NCBI GenBank assembly: GCA_900491605.1
Contig: UESW01004258.1
Span: 692,465-756,464 of the forward strand
Source of the DNA: Calamus simplicifolius
Taxonomy: Eukaryota; Streptophyta; Magnoliopsida; Arecales; Arecaceae
Direction: 5' to 3'
Length of the DNA stretch: 64,000 nucleotides
How positions within the stretch are numbered: position 1 is the first letter of the stretch; each line of letters begins with the position of its first letter. This document shows, in pieces, positions 47,155 to 57,989 of this stretch. The notes beneath the pieces were generated by a model. The model saw only the letters and a list, made by a program, of their open reading frames with translations, was not told where the DNA came from and did not search any database. The translations under genes and the position numbers were made by a program.

Positions 47155-47905
47155 TGGACTGGCGGCTTCAAGGAGAAGATGGTGAGCACTGCGGTCTTGG
47201 TACCAAAATAGCCGTATTGCCCTTTCGTTTGATAAAGGAAAAAGTCTTTATGCATTGGAAGGGCTTCAAGGAGAAGATGGGGAGCACTAATAGTCTTGAT
47301 ACCAAAACAACCGCATTGCCCCTTCGTTTGATGAAGGAAAAAATCTTTCTGCATCAGAGACTGTACCAAAATAACTACATTGCCCTTTTGTTTGATGAAG
47401 GAAAAAGTCTTTATACACCACTTTTGGTACATAAAGCCGCGCACCGAGCGCGTAGCCAAAGCTTCAAGGAGAAGATGCGGAGCACTGACAGTCTTGGTAC
47501 CAAAACAGCTGCATTGCCCTTTCATTTGATGAAGGGAAAAGTCTTTGTGCACCAGAGGGGCTTCAAGGAGAAGATGGGGAGCACTGACAGTCTTGGTACC
47601 AAAACAGCTGCATTGCCCCTTCGTTTGATGAAGGGAAAAGTCTTTGTGCATCGCCTCCGATGCACAAAGCCGCGCACCGAGCGCGCAGCCAAGGCATCAA
47701 GGAGAAGATGGGGAGCACTGAATTGCCCCTTTGTTTGATGAAGAAAAAAGTCTTTATGCACCGCCTTCGATGTATAAAGCCGTGCATCGGGCGCGCGTAT
47801 GCGCGCCCGTGCGAGCACGTGTGCCACGGCCTATTGTCAATGCACGTGCTCGGTATGCGTCTTTATGCACCGAAAGCGGTGCACAAAGACTTTTCCTTGA
47901 TAAAG
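47155..47905. repeat. ~100-bp minisatellite with embedded hairpins
   Basis: Six units begin near 47,163, 47,268, 47,365, 47,459, 47,558 and 47,695. The shared text is GGCTTCAAGGAGAAGATGGG-GAGCACTGACAGTCTTGGTA-CCAAAACAGCTGCATTGCCC-CTTCGTTTGATGAAGGGAAA-AGTCTTTGTGCA. Several units end in an inverted repeat, the best being CTTTGTGCATCG-CCTC-CGATGCACAAAG (47,640-47,668), followed by a GCGCACCGAGCGCG segment. ORFs on both strands, including 47,109-47,651 and 47,151-47,738, simply follow the repeat. Confidence 0.85.
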
Positions 47906-47964
47906 AAGGAGGCACTGTGTTCAAGCGGGCCGAAGCTCTCGCATGGGCTTTACCTACGTATTAT

Positions 47965-48610
47965 GATTAATTTATTTAAATTAAACTATATTTTTTATTT
48001 TAAAACTTTTAAAAAATATTACTTTAGTTTTTAAACTTAAAAAAATTATAAAATTAATTTTAAACTTTATTTTTTTTTTTTTGAGTTTTATTATTAAAAT
48101 AAGTTAATATTATGAGGAACTTGTTTACGTGGTATTCGACATGATTTTTATCTCATCGCCCCATTAACGGAAAGAAAAATGAGAGAGAAAGAAAAAGAAA
48201 GGAAAAGAAAAAGAGAAGTAGAAGAGGGTTGGGATGGTCGGCATAAAAAAGCCCCCCTTCTCTTCCCTTTCGCATGCCACACCACCTTCTCTGCAAGCCG
48301 CGATTGGGTGGGGGGAGCTTTCTATGGCCCTCTTCTGCGCCGGTTCGCACCCCTCGATTTTTCTCTTCCCCTCTTTCTATCTTTTTTATTTATTTATTTT
48401 TAGCATGACAATAAGGTGGAGAACACTCCGAATATCATGTAAGCGAAATTCTTACTGTATTATTATGTTTTAATAGCAGAAATTAAAGATAAATAAAAAA
48501 TAAAATTTAGGATCAGTTTTATAATTTTTAAAAATTTAGAAACTAAAGTAACATATTTTTTTAAATTTGAAGGTTAAACATATAATATAATTATTTATTT
48601 ATTTGTGGTT
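47965..48610. mobile_element. small non-autonomous element with ~95-bp terminal inverted repeats
   Basis: 47,975-48,075 and 48,497-48,595 are inverted copies: CTTTAGTTTTTAAACTT...ATTATAAAATTAATTTTAAA on the left pairs with ...TTTATAATTTTTAAAAATTT-AGAAACTAAAG on the right. The ~420-bp interior has a purine-rich run and a GC-rich part without a coding frame. Size and layout fit a MITE or short MULE-like element. No target duplication could be fixed because the edges are AT-rich. Confidence 0.55.
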
Positions 48611-48764
48611 TCATTGTGCTACTTGAGAGGCACTTCCGTTTTGGAGAAGTTTTTCAGATCGGGAAGACCCATGTGGATGCCGATTTGCCTTTGGGTTTAC
48701 AAAACTGGACCACCAAATTCATTGTGCGGATCCCGGTCAAACGTAGCAGGAGGGAATTGGTAAG
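48611..48764. other. short non-repetitive segment before element D
   Basis: More balanced base composition than its surroundings and no recognised repeat; its origin is unknown. It is too short and without clear splice sites to call as a gene fragment. Confidence 0.4.
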
Positions 48765-48889
48765 TGTTGAGGGGTAGAATCGTCAGTGCATTGATAACTG
48801 TGCGAAGGGGCTAAGATCAGCCCCATCCCTCCGCCCACTGCGACATGCCTCCGAGAAATGAGCTAAACTAATGTGGTCCAACAGGTCGA

Positions 48890-49215
48890 GCAACCCATAA
48901 CTCTGCTTCCCCGAGCAACCCATAGCTCAACTCTCCCCGAGCTACCTATAGCTCAACTCTCCCCGAGCTACCTATAGCTCGGCTTCCCCGAGCTACCTGT
49001 AGCTCAGTTCTCCCCGAGCTACCTATAGCTCAACTCTCCCCGAGCTTCCCATAGCTCGGCTTCCCCAATCTACCTATAGCTCGACTCTCCCTGAGCTACC
49101 TGTAGCTCGGCTACCCCCGGGTCTCCTATGACTCGGTTTTCCCCGAGCCTCCCATGGTTCGGCCTTCTCCGAGCTTTCCGAAGCTCAGTTTCCTCGAGCT
49201 TTCACAGCTCGACTC
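48890..49215. repeat. LTR minisatellite, ~26-bp hairpin units
   Basis: About 13 copies of CCCCGAGCTACCTATAGCTC and variants occur. Each has arms CGAGCTA/TAGCTCG around two to three bases. A longer version of the array is in the 3' LTR from 63,545. Confidence 0.9.
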
Positions 49216-49515
49216 TCATGAATAATCCATGATTCGATATTCACCTCCGTGGAACTCGATGCGGGAGAGCCTAGGCCTGTCGTAACAGAATTCCAAACAG
49301 AGAATCATGTTGAAGAATGGTCTAGGACCTAATATAACTACCTGGAACCTACGCATCTATCAGATCTCAGGCCATCAAAGAGCTCTCCTAGCCGTTGGTC
49401 CCCCAACGAATAAGATACGGATCCCATCGGCCTCACAACGGCCTGATTCAATTCACTCCCGTATCCTAACAACCTTCGAACCTTCCAGAAGGCGCTCAAA
49501 ATCCAGGTGATTGCC

Positions 49516-49523
49516 TATAAATA
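49516..49523 (+). promoter_or_regulatory. Element D LTR TATA box
   Basis: TATAAATA within CCTATAAATATGACGCC, about 300 bases before the LTR end; the expected start of genomic RNA is ~30 bases downstream. Confidence 0.65.
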
Positions 49524-49828
49524 TGACGCCCCCAGATTCTCTCAGGTACGCACGCTCACTCTCGCTCTCTCACTCTTCTCCATTGCTCGTCGGCGCTTCC
49601 CTAGAGCTCCCGATCGGCCACCCCTGGAGAGACTTCCCGGAGAGATCCCTCTCCCCATTTTCTGTTGATCACCGATCTCCACTGACTTGAGCATCGGAGG
49701 GTCTTCCACGGAGGGCCACCCCCAATGCCTCACGTGCGAGGACTTTTGTGCAGGTCCGCCCAGGAGGAAGCCCAGACCAGGAGATCGACCGCACCCAAGT
49801 CGGAGGACAGATTCTGGCGGCAATAGAT

Positions 49829-49845
49829 TGGCGCTAGAGGAAGGG
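49829..49845 (+). promoter_or_regulatory. Element D primer-binding site
   Basis: TGGCGCTAGAGGAAGGG lies six bases beyond the LTR end. The TGGCGC start is the usual form in this gypsy group; the tRNA is not identified here. Confidence 0.6.
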
Positions 49846-49910
49846 CCTCAAGTCCCGTTAAAACTTGAAGAAATGAGACAAGGATCTCGATCTGGAGTAG
49901 AACCTCTCTA

Positions 49911-51310
49911 ATGGCCAATCGAAGAAGAGCAACCTCTGAAGCCCAGGACCAGGTCGTCACTCAAAGACCTGATCCGACAGGCAACACGGTGCCACAGCCT
50001 CCACCAGTTGAGACCCCATCACCACCGGCCATTCCGGTGACCCAGGACCAGTTCGCCACACTGGTCCAACAGGTCCAAGCCCTGACCCGCCTGGTTCAGG
50101 AGTGTTTCGCAGCCGCTCCTGCTCCGCACCTTCATGGGGAGGCCACAGCTCCTTCCTCTCCGACCACCTCCTCCTCTGGTCCGCATGAAGCCACGGACCC
50201 CCCACGCCGACCCAAAGGGGACAAACCGGTCCCGCGAGGCGGCGGTAACAAGGATCCACCCAGATCTCGACGGGCTCGGACCCTTTCCCCGGTGTCCTCC
50301 CGCCATGATTCAACGCCGTCCCTGTGCTCTCCCCGCCCAGCTCCTCCTCTTACTTCTGAAGAGGAGATCTGTCAACAAATCTGGGAGATGCGTCAGGAGC
50401 TAGACGCCGCCAAGCAGGCCCATCTGTCCCAACCCAAGGTGGAGCAGGGCATCCCTTACTCCAAAGGAATCATGGAGGAAGTGATTCTCTTCCATGTCAA
50501 ACTACCCGCCATCGAGCCCTACCACGGCTCTTCTGACCCGGACGACCATCTCAGCAGCTTCCGGTCAATAATGATGTTCCACGGAGCATCTAACGCGATC
50601 CTCTGCCGTGCCTTCCCCTCCACCCTCAAAGGATCTGCCCGAACCTGGTTCAACACCTTGAAACCAGGTTTCGTTGATTTATTCGACGAGCTGAGCCGTC
50701 TTTTTGTTGGCCAGTTCGTCAGTAGCCGCCGTCACCGGCGGAGATCTGACTCCCTCTCCGAAGTTAAGCAGAGAGAGGGGAGTCCTTGAGAAACTACCTC
50801 GGCCGCTTCAATAAGGCCATGCTATAGGTGGACCACCTTAATCATGAGGTGGCTATGTCCACCTTGGCAGGGGGAGTTTCAAAGGAGAGCGACTTCTACC
50901 TGGCGATGGAAGTCAGCTACCCCCCAAACCTCTCCGATATGATGGCCCTGGCAGACAAATACGTCAGGGTCGAAGAATCGCAGAGAGTTTCCTGCGCCGA
51001 GCTGGCGAAGAAGAAAGAGCCCAAAGGTCCTGACAGGCACCGACCCATCCGTCGGCTAAGTCCACCTCGTCGCCAAAGAGCTCCCCCACCGCCGCCGAGA
51101 AATCGCTCCCGAAGCCCGCCCAAGCGTTTTGATCGCTACACTCCGCTAACTGTGCCCAAGGCGCAGATCCTCATGGAGATAGAGCGCCAGCTCCCCCGGC
51201 CAACTCCTCTCCGAGGGAACCCAACTCAGAGAGATGCCACCAAATACTGCCGCTATCACCGGGAGCACGGCCACGACACCGAGGAATGCTGGCAGCTAAA
51301 AATGAAATTG
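49911..51310 (+). pseudogene. gag: Element D gag, two frameshifts and one stop
   Basis: Starts MANRRRATSEAQDQVV; a proline-rich N-terminus is followed by a retrotransposon gag domain (AIEPYHGSSDPDDHLSSF; LKGSARTWFNTLKPG; LSRLFVGQFVSSRR). A lost G in a run near 50,782 ends the frame. The continuation (LRNYLGRFNKAML) meets TAG at 50,825-50,827, then reads on as VDHLNHEVAMSTLAGG to the zinc knuckle CRYHREHGHDTEEC near 51,248-51,290. A second indel in an A run near 51,300 joins the pol frame (NEIERLIQRGRLNQF). Confidence 0.85.
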
Positions 51311-54300
51311 AGAGGCTGATCCAACGAGGCCGGCTGAACCAGTTCAGGAGGGCGCCTGAACTAGGGCAAGGAGGTGACCGCCAGCCCGAGCTTCAACAAC
51401 CTCCTCCTCCACCAAACCCGCTTGTGATCGGCCACATCAACGTAATTGAAGAGGCCGGCGGCTCAAGCTCCAGAAATAATCATGAAGGATCGGTGCCAAA
51501 GAAAGCACGGACGGGCGAGCTCTCCTTCTCCGAAGATGATCTCCGAGGGATACAGTTCCCCCATGACGACGCACTAGTTGTATCCCTCAATTTAAATGAC
51601 TATGATGTAAGCCGAATCCTCATTGACAGTGAAAGTTCTATGAATGTTTTGTACCTCGATGTGTTTGCCAAGATGAGACTGCTCATGAAAAACCTTCGAG
51701 CCGTGGATTCCACCCTAATGGGATTCACAGGCGACGTCATCATCCCGGAAGGGGTCATAACCTTAACGGTTCACACGGGAACTTGGCCCCTTGTGGCCAC
51801 TGTTCACACGGACTTCCTAGTAACTAAACTCAGGTCGCCCTACAACGCGATATTTGGGAGACCCGGCCTGATGTCCCTCAAGGCAGTTGTCTCCATCCCA
51901 CACCTGTCTATGAAATTCCCCACCAGATGGGGAGTTGGAGTTGTCCAAGGAAGCCAAACCATGGCTCGGCAATGCTTTGTCACCAGCCTTCAATCCAGGA
52001 TTCCTGAGGTTGACGGGCTAGACGCTCGGGAGGACTTCGCCGAACAACGAGGAGAACCAGCCGAAGAACTGGAAGAAGTGCCGCTGGATGAGGCCCGTCC
52101 CGACCGAACCATAAAGATTGGGTTGCTGCTAAAGGGCGAACCTCGGCGCGAGTTGATCAAATTTCTCCGAAGAAATGCCGACGTCTTCACCTGGTCTGCC
52201 TCTGACATGCCAGGGATCAGCCCCGAAGTTCTCATCCACCGTCTTAATGTGGACGAGATGTACCGGCCTATCAAGCAAAAGAAGATGAGCTTTGCCCTAG
52301 AGCGGCAGAGGGCCATTGAAGAGGAGGTTGATAAACTAATCAAGGCAAACTTCATCCGGGAGGTAAATTACCCGAATTGGCTATCAAATGTTGTTATGGT
52401 GAAGAAGTCAAACGGCAAGTGGCGGATTTGCATCGACTTCACCGACCTCAACAAAGCCTGCCCGAAGGACAGCTTCCCTCTCCCCCGGATTGATCAACTT
52501 GTGGATGCCACCTCGGGTCATCAAATGCTGACATTCATGGACGCATACTCCGGCTACAACTAGATTCGGATGGCCCCCAAAGATGAAGAAAAGACCGCCT
52601 TCATAACCGACCGAGGTACTTACTGTTACCGTGTTATGCCTTTTGGTCTTAAAAATGCAGGAGCCACCTACCAAAGGCTGGTCAACAAAGTATTCAAGGA
52701 GCAAATCGGCCGGAACATGGAGGTGTATGTCGACGACATGCTGGTCAAAAGCAAAGAAGCGTCACAGCACGTCGAGGACCTCTCGGAGAGCTTTGCAACA
52801 CTCCGCAAGTATTAGATGAAGCTCCATCCGACTAAGTGTGCCTTCGGCGTTAACTCCGGGAAGTTCCTCGGCTTCATGGTCTCCCAGTGGGGCATCGAAG
52901 ATAACCCGCAAAAGATCCAAGCTCTTCAACAGATGGCACCTCCGGCATCTATCAAAGAAGTCCAGCGCCTAACCGGGAGGATAGCGGCTCTCAATCACTT
53001 CGTGGCGCGCTCAGCCGAAAGATGCCTCCCCTTCTTCAAAACTCTCTGATCGGCTAAGAACTTCCAGTGGACCCCCGAGTGTCAAAAATCATTTCAAGAT
53101 CTCAAGAAGTACCTCGGCTCTTCCCCACTCCTCAGCAGTTCAAATCCTGGCGAGACACTATTCCTGTATCTGGCAGTTTCAGAAGGTGTTGTTTGCTCAG
53201 TGCTGGTCAGGGAAGAAAACAAGGTTCAAAAGCCAATTTATTATGTTAGCAAGCTACTTTGCAACGCGAAGACAAGGTATAGCCGAATTGAAAAGATGGT
53301 TTTGGCCTTGATCACCTCTGTTCGGAAGTTGCGGCCATACTTCCAGGTGCATACCGTGACAGTCCTGACCGACCAACCCATCAAGGCAGTGGTCCATCGC
53401 CCAGAGACGTCAGGAAGAATGACTAAGTGGGCCATCGAGCTGAGCGAGCATGATATCCATTTTCAGCCTTGCCCGGCCATCAAAGCTAAGGTGCTAGCCG
53501 ATTTCCTCCTCGAGTGTACCATCCCGGAGGACGGCTCCACCCCCGACTCCCCCGAGAAACCGAAATCTAGCGCCCGGTGGCTCCTCCATGTCGACGGATC
53601 ATCCAACCATCATCGCTCCGGTGCGGGCTTGGTTCTCATCAGTCCGGAGGGGGCGACCTTTGAATATGGCGTCCGCTTCTCCTTCCCAGCCTCCAACAAT
53701 GAAGCTGAGTATGAGGCCTTGCTGGCCGGCCTCCGAATCGCCCGCAGACTTAACATGGAGAAACTTAATGCCTTCACCGACTCCCAACTAGTGGCAGGTC
53801 ATGTACGAGGGGAGTTTGAAGCTCGGGAACCGAACATGATCCGATATCTCCAAGAGGTGCGGAGCCTACTCTCCCATTTTCCCGAATTCGAGATTGTTAA
53901 GATTCCTAGATCTGAGAATGCCCGTGCCGACCTGTTGTCTCGGTTGGCAACGGCGGAATCTATGGACACCGAGCAAAAATTTCACCTGGAGATCTTAGAG
54001 AGACCCAGTGTCGCGGAAGCCGACCGAGTAATGCAAGTTGAGACCGAGCCATCATGGTTCGACCCCATTCTGAGGTATCTCAAAGAAGGGTCGCTTCTGT
54101 TCGACCGGAGAGAAGCCAGAAAGCTAAAGTTGCAAGCCACCCATTATGTGTTGATCGACGATCAGCTCTACAAACGGTCCTTCTCCATGCCATTGCTCAG
54201 ATGTCTTCGCCCGTCTGAAGCAGATTATGCCCTCCACGAAGTGCATGAGGGGATTTGCGGAAACCATCTGGGAAGCCGGTCCCTATGTCACAAGGTGCTA

Positions 54301-55287
54301 CGTCAAGGCTACTATTGGCCGACCATGCAGAAGGATGCAGACGACCTTGTCCGAGCTTGCGACGCATGCCAGAGGCACTCAAGCATTCAGAGGCTCCCCT
54401 CCGCCAACCTGGTTCCCATATCCTTCGCTTGGCCCTTTGCCAAGTGGGGGATGGACATCCTCGGTCCGTTTCAGCTTGCCACGGAACAGCAGAAATTTCT
54501 ATTCGTCGCCATCGACTATTTCACTAAATGGGTCGAGGCGGAGGCGGTTGCACAAATAACCGAAGCACGGGCCAGGGATTTCGTATGGAGGTCCATCATC
54601 TGCCATTTTGGCCTCCCACACACTATAATCACTGACAACGGCAGGCAATTCGACAATCCAAAGTTTCGCCAATTCTGCGAAGAGCACGGAATCCGTCACC
54701 ACCTCACCTCGATCGGGCATCCGCAAGCCAACGAAGTATCCGAAGTAACCAACCGGACTTTACTTCAAGGAATCAAAGCTCGGCTCTCCAGGGCCCGAGG
54801 TAGGTGGGCAGACGAGTTGCACCATATCCTGTGGGCCTACCGCACCACTCCAAGAGTACCTACAGGCGAAACCCCATTCCGGATGGCCTTCGGCACAAAG
54901 GCCGTTATCCCAGTGGAGATAGGTCTCCCTTCGCTGAGGGTGGAAATCTACTCAGAGGAAGCCAGCGAGGAGCAGCTCCGCACCAACCTCGACCTGATAG
55001 AGGAAGTTAGAGAGAAAGCCCGAATAAGAGTGGCGGCCTATCAGCAGAGGGTGGCCCGCTACCACGCCTCCAAAGTCAAAGGAAAAGCTTTCTTGCCTGG
55101 CGACCTCGTTCTTCGGAAAGCATCAGTCTCCAAACCGCTGGAGCAAGGAAAGCTGGCACCAAACTGGGAAGGTCCCTACCAAGTAGCGGAGATTGTTGGA
55201 CCGGGGACCTACAAACTGCAAGATCTAAGCGGAAAATCCATCCCTCGGACGTGGAGTTCGGACAATCTCCATAAGTATTATCAGTAG
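51311..55287 (+). pseudogene. pol: Element D pol: protease, RT, RNase H, archaeal-type RNase H, integrase; one frame with three nonsense codons
   Basis: A single frame runs from ~51,300 to TAG at 55,285-55,287. Stops at 52,561 (TAG, YN-stop-IRM where the family has Gln), 52,813 (TAG after LRKY) and 53,047 (TGA, where Arg fits) are its only breaks. The protease site is ILIDSESSMN (family D-S/T-G; Gly is Glu here). RT has WRICIDFTDLNKACPKDSFPLPRID, then YRVMPFGLKNAGATYQRLV and VYVDDMLVKS. RNase H 1 covers ~53,150-53,510. RNase H 2 (ARWLLHVDGSSNHHRSGAGL; NNEAEYEALLAGL; FTDSQLVAGHV; SENARADLLSRLA) covers ~53,570-53,955. Integrase has a zinc domain (CDACQRH), D at GMDILGPF, D at ITDNGRQF, and E in the NEVSEVTNRT region. 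There is no chromodomain. Confidence 0.92.
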
Positions 55288-55448
55288 GGTACGCCCTTTA
55301 TAGGCTCACCTTATTAAATTTTTTGTCAGCACATGTTTCACAATTTACAACATGAATCACCACACATTATGTCGTCAAAAATTGTGGAAAGAAACAGGTG
55401 CTGCTTACCAATTCTCAGCACGATCGAGTTACCTGTTTAAACAGGAAA

Positions 55449-56190
55449 TCTTCGAACCTCGGCTGGGCCAAGCAACTTATCTTCGAGAGCAACTTATCTC
55501 CGAACCTCGGCTGGGCCGAGCAACAAATCTCCGAACCTCGGCTGGGCCGAGCAACTTATCTCCGAACCTCGGCTGGGCCGAGCAACTAATCTTCGAACCT
55601 CAGCTGGGCCGAGCAACTTATCTCTGAACCTCGGCTGGGCCGAGCAACTTATCTCCGAACCTCGGTTGGGCCGAGCAACTAATCTCCGAACCTCAGCTGG
55701 GCCGAGCAACTAATCTCCGAACCTCGGCTGGGCCGAGCAACCTATCTCCGAACCTTAGCTGGACCGAGCAATAAATCTCCGAACCTCGGCTGGGCCAAGC
55801 AACCTATCTCCAAACCTCGACTGGGCCGAGCAATAAATCTTCGAACCTCGGCTGGGCTGAGCAACTAATCTCCGAACCTCAACTAGGCCGAGAAACTAAT
55901 CTCCGAACCTCGGCTGGGCCGAGCAACTAATCTCCGAACCTCGGCTGGGCCGAACAACTTATCTCTAAACCTCGGCTGGGCCGAGCAACTAATCTCCAAA
56001 CCTCGGCTGGGCCGAGCAACTTATCTTTGAACCTCGGCTGGGTCAAGCAACAAATCTTCGAATCTCGGCTGGGCCGAACAACTTATCTCCGAACCTCGGT
56101 TGGGCCGAGCAACTAATCTCCGAACCTCGGTTGGGCCGAGCAACTAATCTCCGAAACTCGGCTGGGCCGAGTAACTAATCTCTGAGGCCT
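55449..56190. repeat. 31-bp minisatellite, ~24 copies (CTCGGC-TGG-GCCGAG core)
   Basis: The unit is CTCCGAACCTCGGCTGGGCC-GAGCAACTAAT, directly after pol in the 3' untranslated region. Each unit has a hairpin core CTCGGC/GCCGAG. ORFs such as 55,352-55,627 and 55,494-55,709 are repeat read-through. Confidence 0.95.
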
Positions 56191-56796
56191 CGGCCAAAAC
56201 CGGAGTGCGTAAGCCTTGGCCGAAATCATGGGGTATATTCTGCTACTAGAAATCTCAGCCAAAGCCGAAGAACGTCCTTGACTATCGAATTCCTCAGGCA
56301 AACTGAGCGATATTCTTGCGCCCTGGCCACGCTCGATGTTCGAGTCCTTGGCCAAACGAGCAAAGTCTTCATGCTTTAGCCACGCCCCAAGGCATCATTT
56401 GAAGCCGAGTAGCCTCTCGGGTACCCCAAAATAAAAACCTCCCGATACTCCGGCAGAAGTAAAGAATTTCCTTCTATGGACCACCTAGGTCCGCCACTGG
56501 TCCAAACAGAGACCGACGACCCCCCAAAACTTGGTTCGGATCCGGGCAGCTGACAAGCCCCGGTCGACCTAAACATCCTTCTAAACTATGTTTGGATTCG
56601 GGTAACTTACGTGCCCTTACTAAACCCAACTGCGGTCTCCTAAAACTTAGCTCGAACTTGGGCAGCTGATAAATCCCAATCAACGTTGGCAAATGTTTTG
56701 GAGAAAACAGCAGATGCACCAGATGCAAAATCTTCATTTTCATTGACTGAAGAAGAAAAAACAACAACAGTGAAAAAGAAAAAGTAAAAAGAGCCC

Positions 56797-57090
56797 TCAC
56801 AGGGGCTTACTATCTTCCCCGGGAGCTATTGGGCCCTCCAAACGCCAGGACAGAATGGCGACCCGTTGGTGGAGGGACGCTATCTCCTCCCTCTGCTGGT
56901 CCACCACCCGGCAAAGGGCTTCTACCTCCCTCACGGAAACAGTGAGGTACTCTTCAACCGCCTTTTCGAGCCGTTCATGGCTTGCAAAGGCGGACATCAA
57001 GGACATGGCGTCGACCAGCACGGCGGTGCGATTCCCCTGAGAACCTCCACAACCGCCGTTGGACGATTGTCTCCCACCTTGAGAAGCCAT
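56797..57090 (-). CDS. small antisense coiled-coil ORF of element D (97 aa)
   Basis: ATG at 57,090 in a good context (AATATGGC), 60 bases downstream of a strong minus-strand TATA box at 57,151-57,159; TGA at 56,797. The protein begins MASQGGRQSSNGGCGGSQGN, continues with a helical stretch of heptad character (ERLEKAVEEYLTVSVREVEA, then CRVVDQQREEIASLHQRVAI) and ends GEDSKPL. There are no interrupting stops. I do not recognise a family. Similar small coiled-coil ORFs opposite to pol are plausible in Tat-lineage elements, but a function is unknown. It could be a truncated remnant of a larger antisense gene. Confidence 0.55.
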   Translation of the reverse strand: MASQGGRQSSNGGCGGSQGNRTAVLVDAMSLMSAFASHERLEKAVEEYLTVSVREVEALCRVVDQQREEIASLHQRVAILSWRLEGPIAPGEDSKPL

Positions 57091-57150
57091 ATTAGAAGTT
57101 GTTTAAGGACTAAACCGAAAGGATGGTAAACACCAGCACCCCGCTCATCC

Positions 57151-57159
57151 ATATTTATA
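57151..57159 (-). promoter_or_regulatory. TATA box for antisense ORF 56,797-57,090
   Basis: The minus strand reads GAGTATAAATATGGATG. Distance to the ATG is 60 bases, leaving room for a ~30-base leader. Confidence 0.6.
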
Positions 57160-57580
57160 CTCCTCAGGCGAGTATCTCGATTAGTCGGGTCATAAATACC
57201 GGCCCATGGGAATTTGCCACATGTCGCTTTAACTGGCGATCACAGGACCCGAAGGGCCATGCCCCTTCCCGAGCAAAATCGGTAAACGTCGATGAACTAT
57301 TCGGGAACCCCCCCTCTTTCTCTAGGAACGGGGTTCCTCTCGATCTGCCGGCCCCTCGCAGTAAATGCCCTCAATACTCCACCAGGCTATCTTAAATTGG
57401 CCGCCCCTTGGAAATTGTGAAAGAGAAAGAGCGCCGGCACCTGACGATAATTCACCCCCTCGGGAGTGGACAAATCATAAATGATGGGCGTACCCGTGCG
57501 CTGCCCATTCCGCTTTGACACTCCTCACCGAGCCTCACAGGGACCAAGTATCATGACTCACGATGACGACTAGGTCATCT
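57160..57580. other. Element D 3' spacer, nothing recognised
   Basis: Mixed-composition DNA upstream of the small antisense ORF and before the second 31-bp array. No supported frame or repeat. Confidence 0.4.
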
Positions 57581-57584
57581 CTCC

Positions 57585-57790
57585 AAGCTCTAAATCTCCG
57601 AACCTTGGCTGGGCCAAGTAACCATTCTCCGAACCTTGGCTGGGCCAAGTAACCATTCTCCGAACCTTGGCTGGGCCAAGTAACCATTCTCCGAACCTCG
57701 GCTGGGCCAAGTAACCATTCTTCGAACCTTGGCAGGGTCGGGCCATAAATCTCCGAACCCCAATAAGGTTGAGTAATAAATCTTCGAGCT
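57585..57790. repeat. second block of the 31-bp minisatellite, ~6 copies (CTTGGC-TGG-GCCAAG core)
   Basis: The unit is CTCCGAACCTTGGCTGGGCC-AAGTAACCATT. It is the same family as 55,449-56,190, but both arms of the core have changed together (CTCGGC/GCCGAG to CTTGGC/GCCAAG), so the palindrome is kept. Confidence 0.9.
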
Positions 57791-57989
57791 TCGACCAGAG
57801 TCAAAGGATACGTTCTACCGCCAAACAATCTCCAAATTTCCGTCCGGATTTGGGCGGCTTACGAGCCCTGATTGGCTCGGATAGTGCAGGATCCTCGTCC
57901 AAAAACGAATGAGATGTCCTTATGCCTCATTTCATCGCCAACAACAACAACTCTCGGAGCAAAAGAGATAGGAATTAAGAAAAGAACAA

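Larger units (their letters stand above)
48765..49822 (+). mobile_element. Element D 5' LTR
   Basis: TGTTGAGG...GGCGGCA, about 1,058 bp. It contains a ~26-bp hairpin minisatellite (48,890-49,215) and a TATA box at 49,516. The end is set by TG...CA and the primer site seven bases on. Confidence 0.85.

Noticed and set aside
47109..47738. 180- and 195-codon ORFs in the minisatellite
   Set aside because: The peptide repeats mirror the DNA unit on both strands; no evidence of translation.
48611..48764. Host gene exon before element D
   Set aside because: Balanced composition suggested coding DNA, but frames are short and no splice pair or domain is visible.
55449..56190. CRISPR-like regularly spaced 31-bp repeats
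   Set aside because: The units are contiguous with no unique spacers, there are no cas genes, and the setting is a plant retrotransposon; it is a minisatellite.
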